64,000 nt of DNA from Prosthecobacter sp. SYSU 5D2 (GTDB taxonomy: Bacteria; Verrucomicrobiota; Verrucomicrobiia; Verrucomicrobiales; Verrucomicrobiaceae), in NCBI RefSeq assembly GCF_039655865.1, contig NZ_JBBYXL010000003.1, forward strand, positions 124,001-188,000, read 5' to 3'. The notes beneath the pieces are model-generated. The model was not told the origin of the DNA and did no database searches. It was given only the letters and a program-made list of their open reading frames with translations. Every line of letters starts with the position of its first letter. Position 1 is the first letter of the stretch. The position numbers and the translations under genes were made by a program. Shown piece by piece: positions 35,138-44,141 of the stretch.

Positions 35138-37769
35138 GGCCGCTGTTCTGCGGGGAGGTGGTGACTTTTTCACTGCCTTCCGGAAGCTCAGCCAGGAGGA
35201 AGAAACCGACACGTTCCCAGCTGCCATCTGAGTGGCGGACAAAGGTGCCTTGAAACGGCGTTTTGCGTGTGAGGGATTTGACCTCGTTGGGGAGGGTGAA
35301 AGTGCCGGAGAAGTAACCTGCGGGTTTCGACAGCAGCTTGAAGGTGACCGTGTTCGGATTCGGGTTCGTGTCCGGTGTTTTCGGAGTGGACTTGGGAACA
35401 ATGACGGTCTGTTTTATGCCCGTGTCCTTCTTGTTCATGATGGTAAACGGGAAGGTGTCAATATCATCCACCAGCAGCCCGCCGCCAGAGAAGGTGAGCC
35501 AGGCATTGGCCTGGGTGTCCGAGGTACCGTTGTCGGCAAGACCGGCGACCACGCCGCCAGAGGCAGGGGCCAGATACATGCCCCCGGAGAGGGTGAGGTC
35601 AAAGGCTTCAAACCCATCGCGATAAGCGCGGTCTTTGGATTTGGTCTCAGCAGGCGGCTTCATCCAGCTGACAGCACCCGTAATGCTGTTGAGGACGGTC
35701 GCTGAAGGTGCTTCAGGAATGTCAATCTTGGGAATGCCCACCAGAGAGCTGGTCTTGACGGCAAAAGGACTGAAGATCGGCAAATCCCCCCGTGGACCAA
35801 GGATAGTGGGGACGGTGAAGGACTTGCCATCGGCAGTCCTGCCCACCAAGGTGGCGGTGCCCTTGTCGGTAACTGTCAGGGCCCCGAATCCATCTCCCTG
35901 CGGGATAAGGGGATTACCGATGAATTCAGGCGCATCAGGGAGGCGAAGGCTATAGGTGTAGCTTCCAGTGTATTGCGTAGGCTTGGAGGTCTTGGTCCAG
36001 GTGTTGCGGACGCCGAACACATTGGTGCTTATGTCTTCTGGATTTTTAAGGGTGCCGGTCAACTGGAAGCTCTCGATAGAGCCGTCAGCGATGTCGAAAG
36101 TAAGTTCTGCGATGAGAGTTGGCTGGCCTTTACGGGTGAATTCCAGCTCGGGGATGCCAACGACGGTGACGTCACCGACGTCAGAGATGGTGAGCTTGCC
36201 TTTGGCGGAATAGGCTGTGGAACCGGAAAGGAGCTTGGCCGTGAAAGCGCCTTTGGTGGTAGTGGTGAGATTGAGGCGGCCACCGAAGCCGTCAGCGATT
36301 TCTGGTTTGCGCTCGATTGCGGCCAGGAAGGTGCCGACAGCGGCGGCAGGAACTTCATCAATGGTGATGGTAACAACAACATTGCCGCTGTCGCCGACGC
36401 TGTTTTTGGCAAAGAGGGTCACTTCCTTGTCAGTGAACGCCTTGGTAGGGTAACCGCTGATGACACCGGTGGTTTTGTTCATTTTCAGGCCGCTTGGAAG
36501 TCCTTTGGCCGTGAAGGTAGAGGCATTGCCCTGGGGAGCATTGGCAACCGCCACTTCAAATTCATAATAAGAACCGACGTAACCGGGATCCAGCGTACTG
36601 ATGGCAATGACAGGGGCTTCCGAACCTGGAGGCAGATCTGAGATGGTGATGGTGACGGTGGCAGGTGTGGAAGAGTCCAGTCCATCAAAGGCACGGAAGG
36701 TGAAACTGTCATTGCCGGTCAGACCAGCTGTGGCTGTGTACTCGTAGGTGCCGTCTTCCTCAAGATCCAAAGTACCTTTGGCCGGTGCATCCACTACGAA
36801 GAAGGTCAGAGCATCCAGGTCGGCATCGGTGCCGGTAACGGTGCCGCCGGAGGTCTGGCCACGATTGAGAGAGAGGGTGCCAGCAATGGCAACAGGCGGA
36901 TTGTTATCCACGATGGTCACAGCAACGGTGGCCGGGGCAGAGTAATCCTTGCCGTCATACGCCCGGAAAGTGAAGCTGTCATTGCCGGTCTGGCCTGCAG
37001 TGGAGGTGTACAGGTAGCTGCCATCTTCCTCGATATCCACAGTTCCCTTGGTGGGTTCATCCACGACGAAAAAGGTAAGTGTATCGTCATCGGCATCGGT
37101 GCCTGTAACGGTGCCGGAAGCGGACAGGCCACGGTCAATGGTGAGCGTACCGGCCAAGGCCACAGGCGGCTGATTGGGCGGAACAAAAAACTGGACTTCC
37201 ATTTCCAGTTTGGCGACTGCCCCGTCGCCGAGACCGTAGTCGTGCGTCTGGGCGCTCACAGCGCCTGCAAAGAAGGTGGCATCGGGACGAAGAAAGACGC
37301 TGGCATTCACAGGAGGCCCCTCTTCGGGATCTGCCGGGAAAACGGCGGGCAGTTTGGCCAGAAGAATCTCCGTGGCATCCAGCCGGTTGGCTCCGACGAA
37401 CAGCCAGATGAAAATGGAGCTGCCGGCGAAATCATTTTCGGCGGATGGAGCGGTGCTGAAGGTGATCTGGTTCTCAAATAAACCATTCTGGGCAAAGGAG
37501 GTGACAGGAAAGGGTGTAGCCGCAGAACCGAAAACCTCAAAGGCCTCGACCAGGGCGGTGATATTGCCAGCGGCCAGGAGCGTTTCCACTTCTCCATCGG
37601 AGATGGTCATGCGGCCGATAAATCCTTTGCCCTCAGCGACCAGGGTGCTTTCGCTGCTGGCGATGCCGTGAGCAGCCAGGCCGTTATAATTGGAGACGGT
37701 CAGGGTGGCAGAGCGGGCCAGGGGCACCAGAGACAATGCCAAAGCCAGCGCGAGGAAGATTTTTTTCAT
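35076..37769 (-). CDS. Large secreted surface protein with tandem Ig-like repeats
   Basis: An 897-residue protein from ATG 37769 with a signal peptide (ends ARSA). An N-terminal domain of about 190 residues is unrecognised. Two 90-residue Ig/cadherin-like repeats (tandem-95 style) follow: PPVALAGTLTIDRG...GTDADDDTLTFF and PPVAIAGTLSLNRG...GTDADLDALTFF. A putative-Ig He_PIG-like unit (LPSGLKMNKTTGVISGYPT) comes next, then a beta-rich C-terminus of about 350 residues. A longer open frame upstream to 38096 lacks a signal and overlaps the next gene. It is likely an adhesin or matrix protein, in tandem with the TIGR02597-like gene. Confidence 0.8.
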   Translation of the reverse strand: MKKIFLALALALSLVPLARSATLTVSNYNGLAAHGIASSESTLVAEGKGFIGRMTISDGEVETLLAAGNITALVEAFEVFGSAATPFPVTSFAQNGLFENQITFSTAPSAENDFAGSSIFIWLFVGANRLDATEILLAKLPAVFPADPEEGPPVNASVFLRPDATFFAGAVSAQTHDYGLGDGAVAKLEMEVQFFVPPNQPPVALAGTLTIDRGLSASGTVTGTDADDDTLTFFVVDEPTKGTVDIEEDGSYLYTSTAGQTGNDSFTFRAYDGKDYSAPATVAVTIVDNNPPVAIAGTLSLNRGQTSGGTVTGTDADLDALTFFVVDAPAKGTLDLEEDGTYEYTATAGLTGNDSFTFRAFDGLDSSTPATVTITISDLPPGSEAPVIAISTLDPGYVGSYYEFEVAVANAPQGNASTFTAKGLPSGLKMNKTTGVISGYPTKAFTDKEVTLFAKNSVGDSGNVVVTITIDEVPAAAVGTFLAAIERKPEIADGFGGRLNLTTTTKGAFTAKLLSGSTAYSAKGKLTISDVGDVTVVGIPELEFTRKGQPTLIAELTFDIADGSIESFQLTGTLKNPEDISTNVFGVRNTWTKTSKPTQYTGSYTYSLRLPDAPEFIGNPLIPQGDGFGALTVTDKGTATLVGRTADGKSFTVPTILGPRGDLPIFSPFAVKTSSLVGIPKIDIPEAPSATVLNSITGAVSWMKPPAETKSKDRAYRDGFEAFDLTLSGGMYLAPASGGVVAGLADNGTSDTQANAWLTFSGGGLLVDDIDTFPFTIMNKKDTGIKQTVIVPKSTPKTPDTNPNPNTVTFKLLSKPAGYFSGTFTLPNEVKSLTRKTPFQGTFVRHSDGSWERVGFFLLAELPEGSEKVTTSPQNSGLIELLAAPPVLSGALPDEEQ
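36630..37170 (-). repeat. Two 270-bp in-frame direct repeats
   Basis: Two adjacent units of 270 bp, offset exactly 270 bp (for example CTGTCATTGCCGGTC occurs in both), encode the paired 90-residue Ig-like domains of the surface protein. High but imperfect nucleotide similarity indicates internal duplication of one domain. Confidence 0.75.
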
Positions 37770-37806
37770 ATCAAAAGGAAATTCGACGAAGTGCGCTGGG
37801 ACGGAA

Positions 37807-38844
37807 TCAAAATGCGCCCTGATTGAGCTGAATGCTGACAGGCCCGCCCACACGATGAATGATGTAGGCTCCGTCAGGAAGTGGCACATCTTTCTGATCT
37901 GCCATGCCAGCTCCGATGCGCCGCCAGCCCGTGCCTGCGATGCCGCCGGGAGCGGAATAATAATATTGGATGTAGCCGCCAGCCTGAGCATCCCAGAGCA
38001 GCACACGGTCAGCCTGGACAGAAGTGAGGCCATGGGTAAGGCCTTCTTGAAGACCGGATGTTTCCAGAGTAAGCCCGACTTCAGAGTCAACAGCATTCAC
38101 CGGGCAGAGGTTGGCGACAAAGTTGTTACCCGTCTGAAGGTTGACACGGGTATTGCCTGGTTTGACCTGACCAACGATGACAACCGATTTGGCAGAACGG
38201 GCTGTGATGGCGATGCCGCCTGCAAACTCCAAGGGAACCACGCCCTGATCCGTGGTGAAATCTCCGACAAGGCGCCAGCCGGCGGTGTATTCTCCCTCAC
38301 CGTTGGAATAGAAATACTGGTCAAATCCAACCCCGTTAGGAATCTGGATCAGATCAGCCTGAGCAGGTGCAGCGGCGTCTGTCAGTCCTGCAGAATTGTC
38401 AGCCCCAAAGACATCGGCCAGGGTCCAAAGCTTCCAGATTTTGACAGTGGCACCATCGGCCACGCCTTCCGGGATGGCGTCTGCCAGGACGATTTCGTTG
38501 TCCAGAGCGAAGGTGTCTGTAATGACGCTGGTAAAACCGACCCCGGCATCTCCGTCACTGCCGGAGATCTCAATGGTGTGGGATGGCAGACTGCCGGTGT
38601 TAAACTGGTCGTTGATCAAGGCGACGTTCGGCGCGCCTTGCAGGAAAATGCTGGTGCGGCCCGCATCAATATTGACAAGGCCTTGCATCTCCATGGAAGG
38701 CAGCAGGGCGAAACCCATGAAATTGGTGCCTGGGGTGAGGTTGAGAGTGAGGAATCCCATCACAGGAGTGGTTACCGTTGTCTGGGCGATGGCGGTTGCA
38801 GCCAGCAAGCAGGATGCAGCCAGACAATAAATGCGTTTCATCAT
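37807..38844 (-). CDS. TIGR02597-like secreted protein
   Basis: A 345-residue exported protein (signal ends AIAQ). Early TTPVMGFLTLNLTPGTNFMGFALLP and later repeats such as FDQYFYSN...GWRLVGD and IQYYYSAPGGIAGTGWRRIG are, from memory, the pattern of the TIGR02597 family described in Verrucomicrobium. It looks like duplicated beta domains. It lies 37 bp upstream of the large surface-protein gene, so both are probably expressed together as extracellular or outer-membrane components. Function unknown. Confidence 0.65.
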   Translation of the reverse strand: MMKRIYCLAASCLLAATAIAQTTVTTPVMGFLTLNLTPGTNFMGFALLPSMEMQGLVNIDAGRTSIFLQGAPNVALINDQFNTGSLPSHTIEISGSDGDAGVGFTSVITDTFALDNEIVLADAIPEGVADGATVKIWKLWTLADVFGADNSAGLTDAAAPAQADLIQIPNGVGFDQYFYSNGEGEYTAGWRLVGDFTTDQGVVPLEFAGGIAITARSAKSVVIVGQVKPGNTRVNLQTGNNFVANLCPVNAVDSEVGLTLETSGLQEGLTHGLTSVQADRVLLWDAQAGGYIQYYYSAPGGIAGTGWRRIGAGMADQKDVPLPDGAYIIHRVGGPVSIQLNQGAF

Positions 38845-39155
38845 AATGAGAAAATGGATAGGGAAGCTTGGCCAGGAAATTAATGGAACCTCTTAACATC
38901 TAACCGGTTCGCAAGCAACTTGCGACTGACATTCATGGACTGAAACCTGTTTTTAAACTTCTGTTCAATGAATAATCACCCTGAAAAAGGTTATCCGTTA
39001 CAACTCTAACAATTTATTTTCAGACTGTGAAGCCGAAAAGCGTCATTTCTTTTCCCGTTTGAGGGATTCAAAAACTCATTGAGAGCGATTGAGAAAGAAA
39101 AGAGGCTATGGTTCCGTGTCACAACGTCCCTTTGCTCTCTCCCCCGCACCACCCC
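38845..39155. promoter_or_regulatory. Intergenic promoter region with dyad
   Basis: A 311-bp AT-richer gap between divergent surface-protein and MoxR genes. TCGCAAG (38909-38915) and CTTGCGA (38919-38925) form a tight palindrome about 65 bp upstream of the TIGR02597-like start. No gene fits here. Confidence 0.45.
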
Positions 39156-40157
39156 ATGTCCGATACTGCCGCCGCTGCCGCCTTTGTCTCAGGTTTCAAC
39201 AAACTCAAAACCGCGCTGGGCCGGCGCATTGTGGGCCAGGAGGCGGTGATTGAACAAGTGTTCATCGCCATTGCAGCCGGGGGGCACAGCCTGCTGGAAG
39301 GCGCTCCCGGACTGGCGAAAACGCTGCTGGTGAAATCCCTGGCGGATGCAATGCACCTGGGCTTCCGGCGTATCCAGTTCACCCCGGACCTGATGCCGGC
39401 GGACATCACCGGGACGGAAATCATCCAGGAGGACTCGGAGACGGGACGGCGGAAGCTGGTTTTCCAAAAAGGGCCCATTTTTTCCCAGATCATCCTGGCG
39501 GACGAGATCAACCGTACACCGCCCAAAACACAGGCCGCCCTTCTGGAAGCCATGCAGGAGAAAAGTGTGACCGTGGGCCAGGAGACGTATATTTTGCCGA
39601 AGCCCTTCTTTGTGCTGGCCACCCAAAACCCCATCGAGCAGGAGGGAACCTACCCGCTGCCCGAGGCGCAAAAGGACCGGTTTTTGTTTCTGATCAAAGT
39701 GGACTATCCCTCAAGGGAAGAGGAGCGCGAGGTCATCGCCCGGACCACTGGCGGGGTGCAAGAGGAGATCGAAGCCGTGATCACGGCGGAAGAACTGCAA
39801 TCCGCCCAGGCGCTGGCCAGGAAGGTGCCGGTGCCGGATCATGTGACGGACTTCGTTTTGGACCTGGTCCGGGCGACGCGCCCCAATGAACCCGATGCCC
39901 TGCCCTATGTGAAGGAGATGCTAAGCTGGGGGGCCGGCCCTCGCGCCAGCCAGATGCTTGTGCTGGCAGGCAAAGTTCGTGCACTGCTGCATGGCCGTAC
40001 ACATGTGACCACGGATGACATTGAAGCCCTGGCGATGCCGGCGCTCAGACACCGGCTGGTGCCCACATTCCACGCCGAGGCGGAAGGGGTGACGGTGGAC
40101 ATGATCGTGAAGGAGCTGATCGCGAAGGTCAAAAAAGCGGAGGGCAGGGTGTTGTGA
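39156..40157 (+). CDS. MoxR family AAA+ ATPase
   Basis: A 333-residue ATPase from ATG 39156. Walker A is GAPGLAKT, Walker [23 protein letters not shown], and the sensor segments [21 protein letters not shown] and [13 protein letters not shown] are typical of MoxR. MoxR ATPases act as chaperones that mature or insert metal or cofactor centres in partner proteins with von Willebrand factor A domains. Exactly such partners, DUF58 and BatA-like, follow in the same direction. Confidence 0.93.
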   Translation: MSDTAAAAAFVSGFNKLKTALGRRIVGQEAVIEQVFIAIAAGGHSLLEGAPGLAKTLLVKSLADAMHLGFRRIQFTPDLMPADITGTEIIQEDSETGRRKLVFQKGPIFSQIILADEINRTPPKTQAALLEAMQEKSVTVGQETYILPKPFFVLATQNPIEQEGTYPLPEAQKDRFLFLIKVDYPSREEEREVIARTTGGVQEEIEAVITAEELQSAQALARKVPVPDHVTDFVLDLVRATRPNEPDALPYVKEMLSWGAGPRASQMLVLAGKVRALLHGRTHVTTDDIEALAMPALRHRLVPTFHAEAEGVTVDMIVKELIAKVKKAEGRVL

Positions 40158-40167
40158 GACCCGATTC

Positions 40168-40297
40168 TAGACAGGATTGCAGGATTTCCATGATTTACCG
40201 GAGATAACTTTGAATCTGCTTTGGATGGATCCTCTTCAGTCGGCTAAATGAAAAAATCCGATTTTTGTTAATCCTGAAAATCCTTTAATCCTGTCTA
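40168..40297. repeat. Imperfect inverted repeat of the AATCCTG type
   Basis: Arms of 30 bp (40168-40197 and 40268-40297, 25/30 complementary) contain repeated GGATT/AATCC units around CAGGATT. The pair fills the gap between the MoxR and DUF58 genes and looks like a dispersed non-coding repeat. Confidence 0.65.
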
Positions 40298-40306
40298 AAA
40301 GTCTGA

Positions 40307-41200
40307 ATGGCCACCCTCTCCTCCATCCTCGAAGCTGAAGACATCACCAGTCTGCAGAGCTTGCAGCTCTTTGCACGGACGGTGGTGGAGGGGTTTACGA
40401 CGGGGAACCATGCGTCTCCGCACAAGGGCTTCAGCGTGGAGTTCCGCCAGCACCGACCGTATGTGCAGGGGGATGACATCCGCAGGCTGGACTGGAAGAT
40501 TTTTGGGAGGGCGGACCGGTTTTACATCCGGGAGTTTGATGAGGAGACAAACCTGCGGGCCACGGTGGTGCTGGATGCCAGCGGGTCCATGGGCTACCGG
40601 GGACAGAAGGGGGTGCAAAAATTCGACTATGCGCGCAAGCTGGCTGCGGCGATGGCCTACCTGCTGATGTCGCAACAGGATGCGGTGGGGCTGATCACCT
40701 TTGACAGCAAGATCCGCGAGTTCATCCCCAACCGGACGCGCATCACGCACCTGCATCATTTGCTGGAAACGATGGTGAAAACGGAGCCTGGCAAGGACAC
40801 GGCTCTGGCTCCGGTGCTGGAATCTTTGGCACAACGGCTGAAGCGACGGGGACTGGTCATCTTGATCAGTGACTTCTTCGACGATGCGGCGGCCATCATG
40901 CGGGCCATCGGCGTGCTGAGGAAGAAGGGGCATGAGATCATCGCCATGCAGCTCTGGGATCGCGATGAGCTGGAGTTCCCCTTTGGGCAGTGGTCGCGCT
41001 TTGAAAATCTGGAGAATGCGGAAGAGTCCCTGCTGCTGGATCCTGCAGCCGTGCGCCAGCGCTACATGGAGGTGCTGAAGGACTTTCAGGGAAAGCTCAC
41101 GGAGGGTTTTCGCAAACATCAGGTGGACTACCTGAGCCTGCCGACGGATGAACCGCACGCGGCGGCGCTGAGGAGTTATCTGGCACTGAGGATGAGGTGA
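40307..41200 (+). CDS. DUF58 domain protein
   Basis: A 297-residue protein. FSVEFRQHRPYVQGDDIRRLDWKIFGR is the DUF58 hallmark, followed by a von Willebrand-like region with DASGSMGYRG (MIDAS DxSxS) and a late LVILISDFFDD. These proteins partner MoxR ATPases and are likely cytoplasmic or membrane-bound through partners. The gene is flanked on both sides by intergenic inverted repeats of different types. Confidence 0.92.
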   Translation: MATLSSILEAEDITSLQSLQLFARTVVEGFTTGNHASPHKGFSVEFRQHRPYVQGDDIRRLDWKIFGRADRFYIREFDEETNLRATVVLDASGSMGYRGQKGVQKFDYARKLAAAMAYLLMSQQDAVGLITFDSKIREFIPNRTRITHLHHLLETMVKTEPGKDTALAPVLESLAQRLKRRGLVILISDFFDDAAAIMRAIGVLRKKGHEIIAMQLWDRDELEFPFGQWSRFENLENAEESLLLDPAAVRQRYMEVLKDFQGKLTEGFRKHQVDYLSLPTDEPHAAALRSYLALRMR

Positions 41201-41205
41201 ATGAC

Positions 41206-41342
41206 GAAATCCGAATGACGAATGACGAAAAGTTTTGCCAATATGATGCCGTCTCAGAAGACCATTGAACAGAGGTGCCCTGTGACTTTGGTCTTCATGG
41301 CCATTCGTCATTCCGTCATTCGTCATTCGTCATTCGGATTTC
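41206..41342. repeat. Element bounded by perfect 24-bp inverted repeats
   Basis: Arms at 41206-41229 and 41319-41342 are exact reverse complements over 24 bp and built from tandem GAATGAC units. They enclose 89 bp without coding potential. The element lies between the DUF58 and BatA-like genes and resembles a MITE/REP-type repeat or a long hairpin in the operon mRNA. Confidence 0.75.
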
Positions 41343-41349
41343 CCCTCCC

Positions 41350-43488
41350 ATGACTTTCCTCAACGCTATCCTCCTCGCTGGCGGTGCTGCCTTTCTGGTG
41401 CCGCTGATGATCCATCTGCTAAACCGGCGGCGGGTGCAGACGGTGGCGTGGGGGGCGATGCATCTTTTGCAGGAAGTGATCAAGCAGCGGAAGCGGCGGC
41501 TGAACATTGAGCAGTGGCTGCTGCTGGCGGTGCGCATTGCGATTCCCATCGTGCTGGCGCTGTGCCTGGCGCGACCGGTCTTGACGGCACTGCGGTCGCT
41601 GGGGATCGGTAAGACGTCGCTGGTGATGATGCTGGATGATTCCTTTTCCATGCGGGCTCCGGCAGCGGGGGGATCGCCAGCGGAGCGGGCGCGGGCGGAT
41701 GTGGGGCAGGTGCTGGAGGCGCAGCCCAAGGGATCTGATGCGCAGGTGGTGCTGGCGGGCGGAACGGCGCGGCGGCTGATGGACCAGTCCACCAGCACGC
41801 TGGAGGTCATCCCGCCGCAACTGGCGGAGACGGCCAACCAGGCGGGACCGGTGAAGGTAAATGAGGCGCTGCAAACGGCGGCCGGTGCGCTGGCCCAGGC
41901 TCCGAACGGTGCGCGGGAACTGGCGATCCTCTCCGACTTCCAGGCGAGTGACTGGCAGGGCGCGGCGGACGGTGCGGCATTGCCGGCACTGGAGGCGCTG
42001 CTGAAGCAGGAGCCGAAACCGCAGGTGACCTTTTACCGCCTAACCAGTGATCTGACCGAAAATCTGAGCATCGCCAGTGCGGAGCTGTCCGCCCTGGTGC
42101 TGGCAGAGGGACAGCCGGTGGGGCTGCGAGTGCGGATAGCCAACCATGGTAAACGCGCCTGGCAAGATGTGGCCGTGCATCTGGAAACAGACGGAGCGCG
42201 GCTGCGCACTTCCCGCGTTTCTTTGGCACCGGAAGGGGAGGCGGTGATCAGCTTCACGCATGCCTTTGACAAAGTGGGGGACCATTCCCTGGCGGTGCGG
42301 CTGGAAGGGGACAGCTTCCCGGATGACAATGCTTTTTACTCGGTGGTGCAGGTGCGCAACCAGCTGGATGTGCTGCTGGTGGACGGGGATCCGGCCACGG
42401 AGCCACTGGGCGGGGCGACGGATTTTCTGGAGCTGGCGCTGACGCCGTATCTGTCCGCCGAGGCAACTACATTGAAAGACCTGATCCGCATCACCAAGGT
42501 GGACTCGCGGCGACTGCGGGACAGTGATTATAAGGGCAAGGAGATCATTGTGTTGGCGGATGTGGACCGTCTGCAAGGCAACCGGTTGACGGAGCTGGAC
42601 AAGTTTGTGAAGGCTGGCGGCGGGCTGATCGTCTTTGCCGGTCCGCATTGCGACCTGGACTGGTATAACCGGGAGTTTTACAAAAAGAGCGAGGGCCTAC
42701 TGCCAGTGGGCATCAAAGGTTTGCAACGCGCCAGTGCGGCCTCGCCTGCACGGGTGCTGCAACAGCGGCTGACTCACCCGGCAGTCGTTTATTTTAATGA
42801 TGCACGCGGGGGACGGCTGCAGGATGCGGAGTTCCAAAGCTGGCTGGAATTTGACGTGCCGGAAAATGCGGACACCCAGCCCCTCCTGCAGCTGGACCGG
42901 GGCACGCCTTTGTTCATCGAGAAGGCACGCGAGCGTGGCCGGGTGATCCTCTCGGCGACGACCGCAGATGCCGAGTGGAGCAATCTGCCATTGCAGCCAT
43001 TCTTTGTGCCGCTGATGCAAAGGCTGGTGACGTATCTCGCCACGCAGAGCGCTGTCACGGCCTGGGCCGAAGTGGGAAAACCGCTGCGGCTGGCGCTGCC
43101 CAAGGAGACGGCTGGGCAGACATACACGCTGCAAGGTCCAACCGGGCAGACGCAGGAGCTAAAGGTAAAAGCGGATGGCGAACAGGGCCTGCTGGAATCT
43201 CCCGCCATCACCGCGCCGGGCATCTACCGGCTGACACAGGGCAACCGCACCCGCCTGCTGGCCTACAACCTGGATGCAGCGGAATCCAATCTCGCCGCGC
43301 TGCCTGCGGACCAGGTGAAAAAGCTGGCTGAACGGTATGATGCCGCCTTTGTGGAATCGTTTGATGCCTGGCAGAAACTGGACCGCACGCGACGGCACGG
43401 AAGCGAACTTTGGCAGCCGTTTTTACTAGGGCTGCTGGCGCTGCTGTTCTTTGAGGTGCTGCTACAGCAGAGGATCGCGCGGGGGTGA
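41350..43488 (+). CDS. BatA/VWA membrane protein
   Basis: A 712-residue protein from ATG 41350. N-terminal membrane segments (about residues 5-22 and 58-78) surround a MIHLLNRRR BatA motif. A von Willebrand-like domain with LDDSFSM follows, then long periplasmic beta-rich parts and a C-terminal membrane helix (FLLGLLALLFFEVLL). This is the verrucomicrobial/planctomycete layout of aerotolerance-operon proteins, where a glutamine-amidotransferase-like middle is common. It completes the MoxR-DUF58-BatA operon. Confidence 0.85.
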   Translation: MTFLNAILLAGGAAFLVPLMIHLLNRRRVQTVAWGAMHLLQEVIKQRKRRLNIEQWLLLAVRIAIPIVLALCLARPVLTALRSLGIGKTSLVMMLDDSFSMRAPAAGGSPAERARADVGQVLEAQPKGSDAQVVLAGGTARRLMDQSTSTLEVIPPQLAETANQAGPVKVNEALQTAAGALAQAPNGARELAILSDFQASDWQGAADGAALPALEALLKQEPKPQVTFYRLTSDLTENLSIASAELSALVLAEGQPVGLRVRIANHGKRAWQDVAVHLETDGARLRTSRVSLAPEGEAVISFTHAFDKVGDHSLAVRLEGDSFPDDNAFYSVVQVRNQLDVLLVDGDPATEPLGGATDFLELALTPYLSAEATTLKDLIRITKVDSRRLRDSDYKGKEIIVLADVDRLQGNRLTELDKFVKAGGGLIVFAGPHCDLDWYNREFYKKSEGLLPVGIKGLQRASAASPARVLQQRLTHPAVVYFNDARGGRLQDAEFQSWLEFDVPENADTQPLLQLDRGTPLFIEKARERGRVILSATTADAEWSNLPLQPFFVPLMQRLVTYLATQSAVTAWAEVGKPLRLALPKETAGQTYTLQGPTGQTQELKVKADGEQGLLESPAITAPGIYRLTQGNRTRLLAYNLDAAESNLAALPADQVKKLAERYDAAFVESFDAWQKLDRTRRHGSELWQPFLLGLLALLFFEVLLQQRIARG

Positions 43489-43530
43489 TGGGGAGTTGAT
43501 TTTTTGGATTTTGAGGCTTTGTGTGAGTGC

Positions 43531-43779
43531 ATGACTTCGACCGAACCAGGAAGCCTTTTGCATCGGATCGTGATTGATCCAGAAATTTGCCACGGAAAGC
43601 CCACCATCCGGGGGCTGCGGTATCCGGTGGAATCGGTTCTCGAATACCTGGCCGGCGGCGACAGTTTTGAAGAGGTCCTGGCGGAGTTTTCTGACCTGGA
43701 GCGTGAGGATCTGCTGGCTTGCCTCCAGTTTGCTACACAGTCACTGAAAATGCGAAGCTGGCAGCTCGTCACAGCATGA
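43531..43779 (+). CDS. DUF433 antitoxin
   Basis: An 82-residue protein. HRIVIDPEICHGKPTIRGLRYPVESVLEYLAGGDSFEEVL is the DUF433 fold, a winged-helix-like antitoxin. The TGA overlaps the ATG of the next gene (ATGA). Earlier in-frame TTG at 43504 is rejected in favour of ATG 43531. It should repress its own operon and neutralise the PIN-like partner. Confidence 0.88.
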   Translation: MTSTEPGSLLHRIVIDPEICHGKPTIRGLRYPVESVLEYLAGGDSFEEVLAEFSDLEREDLLACLQFATQSLKMRSWQLVTA

Positions 43780-44129
43780 AATTTCTGATTGATGCACACC
43801 TGCCTCCGAGTCTAAAAATGGTGTTCCAAAAAGCCGGGCAAGACGCTATTCATACCCTGGATCTGCCAAATCAAAACGCCTCAAGAGACAGTCTGTTAAA
43901 CCAGGTTTCTATGGCTGAGCATCGGGTCGTGGTTACCAAATACACCGACTTTTATCATTCGCACCTTTTGCAGGGACGGCCGTGGAAGCTGGTGCTGTTG
44001 AGGACGGGAAACATGGGGCTAAAAGAGACGCGGCAGATGTTTGAGGCGCATTTGCCAGCCATCCTTGATGCGCTCAATGAGTTTACCCTTGTTGAACTCG
44101 ACAGGCAGAAGGTATCTGCGGTTGCTTAA
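43776..44129 (+). CDS. PIN-like (DUF5615) toxin
   Basis: A 117-residue protein opening MKFLIDAHLPPSL with the first acidic residue of the PIN fold. VVVTKYTDFYH gives the second acid position, and the late SAVA ends the chain. DUF5615 proteins are predicted RNases paired with DUF433 antitoxins, as here with a 4-bp overlap. A VapBC-like role in chromosome stabilisation or stress is likely. Confidence 0.88.
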   Translation: MKFLIDAHLPPSLKMVFQKAGQDAIHTLDLPNQNASRDSLLNQVSMAEHRVVVTKYTDFYHSHLLQGRPWKLVLLRTGNMGLKETRQMFEAHLPAILDALNEFTLVELDRQKVSAVA

Positions 44130-44141
44130 AGCAGCCAAAGA

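Noticed and set aside
37770-38096. N-terminal extension of the large surface protein
   Set aside because: It overlaps the TIGR02597-like gene in another frame and would bury the signal peptide that starts at 37769.
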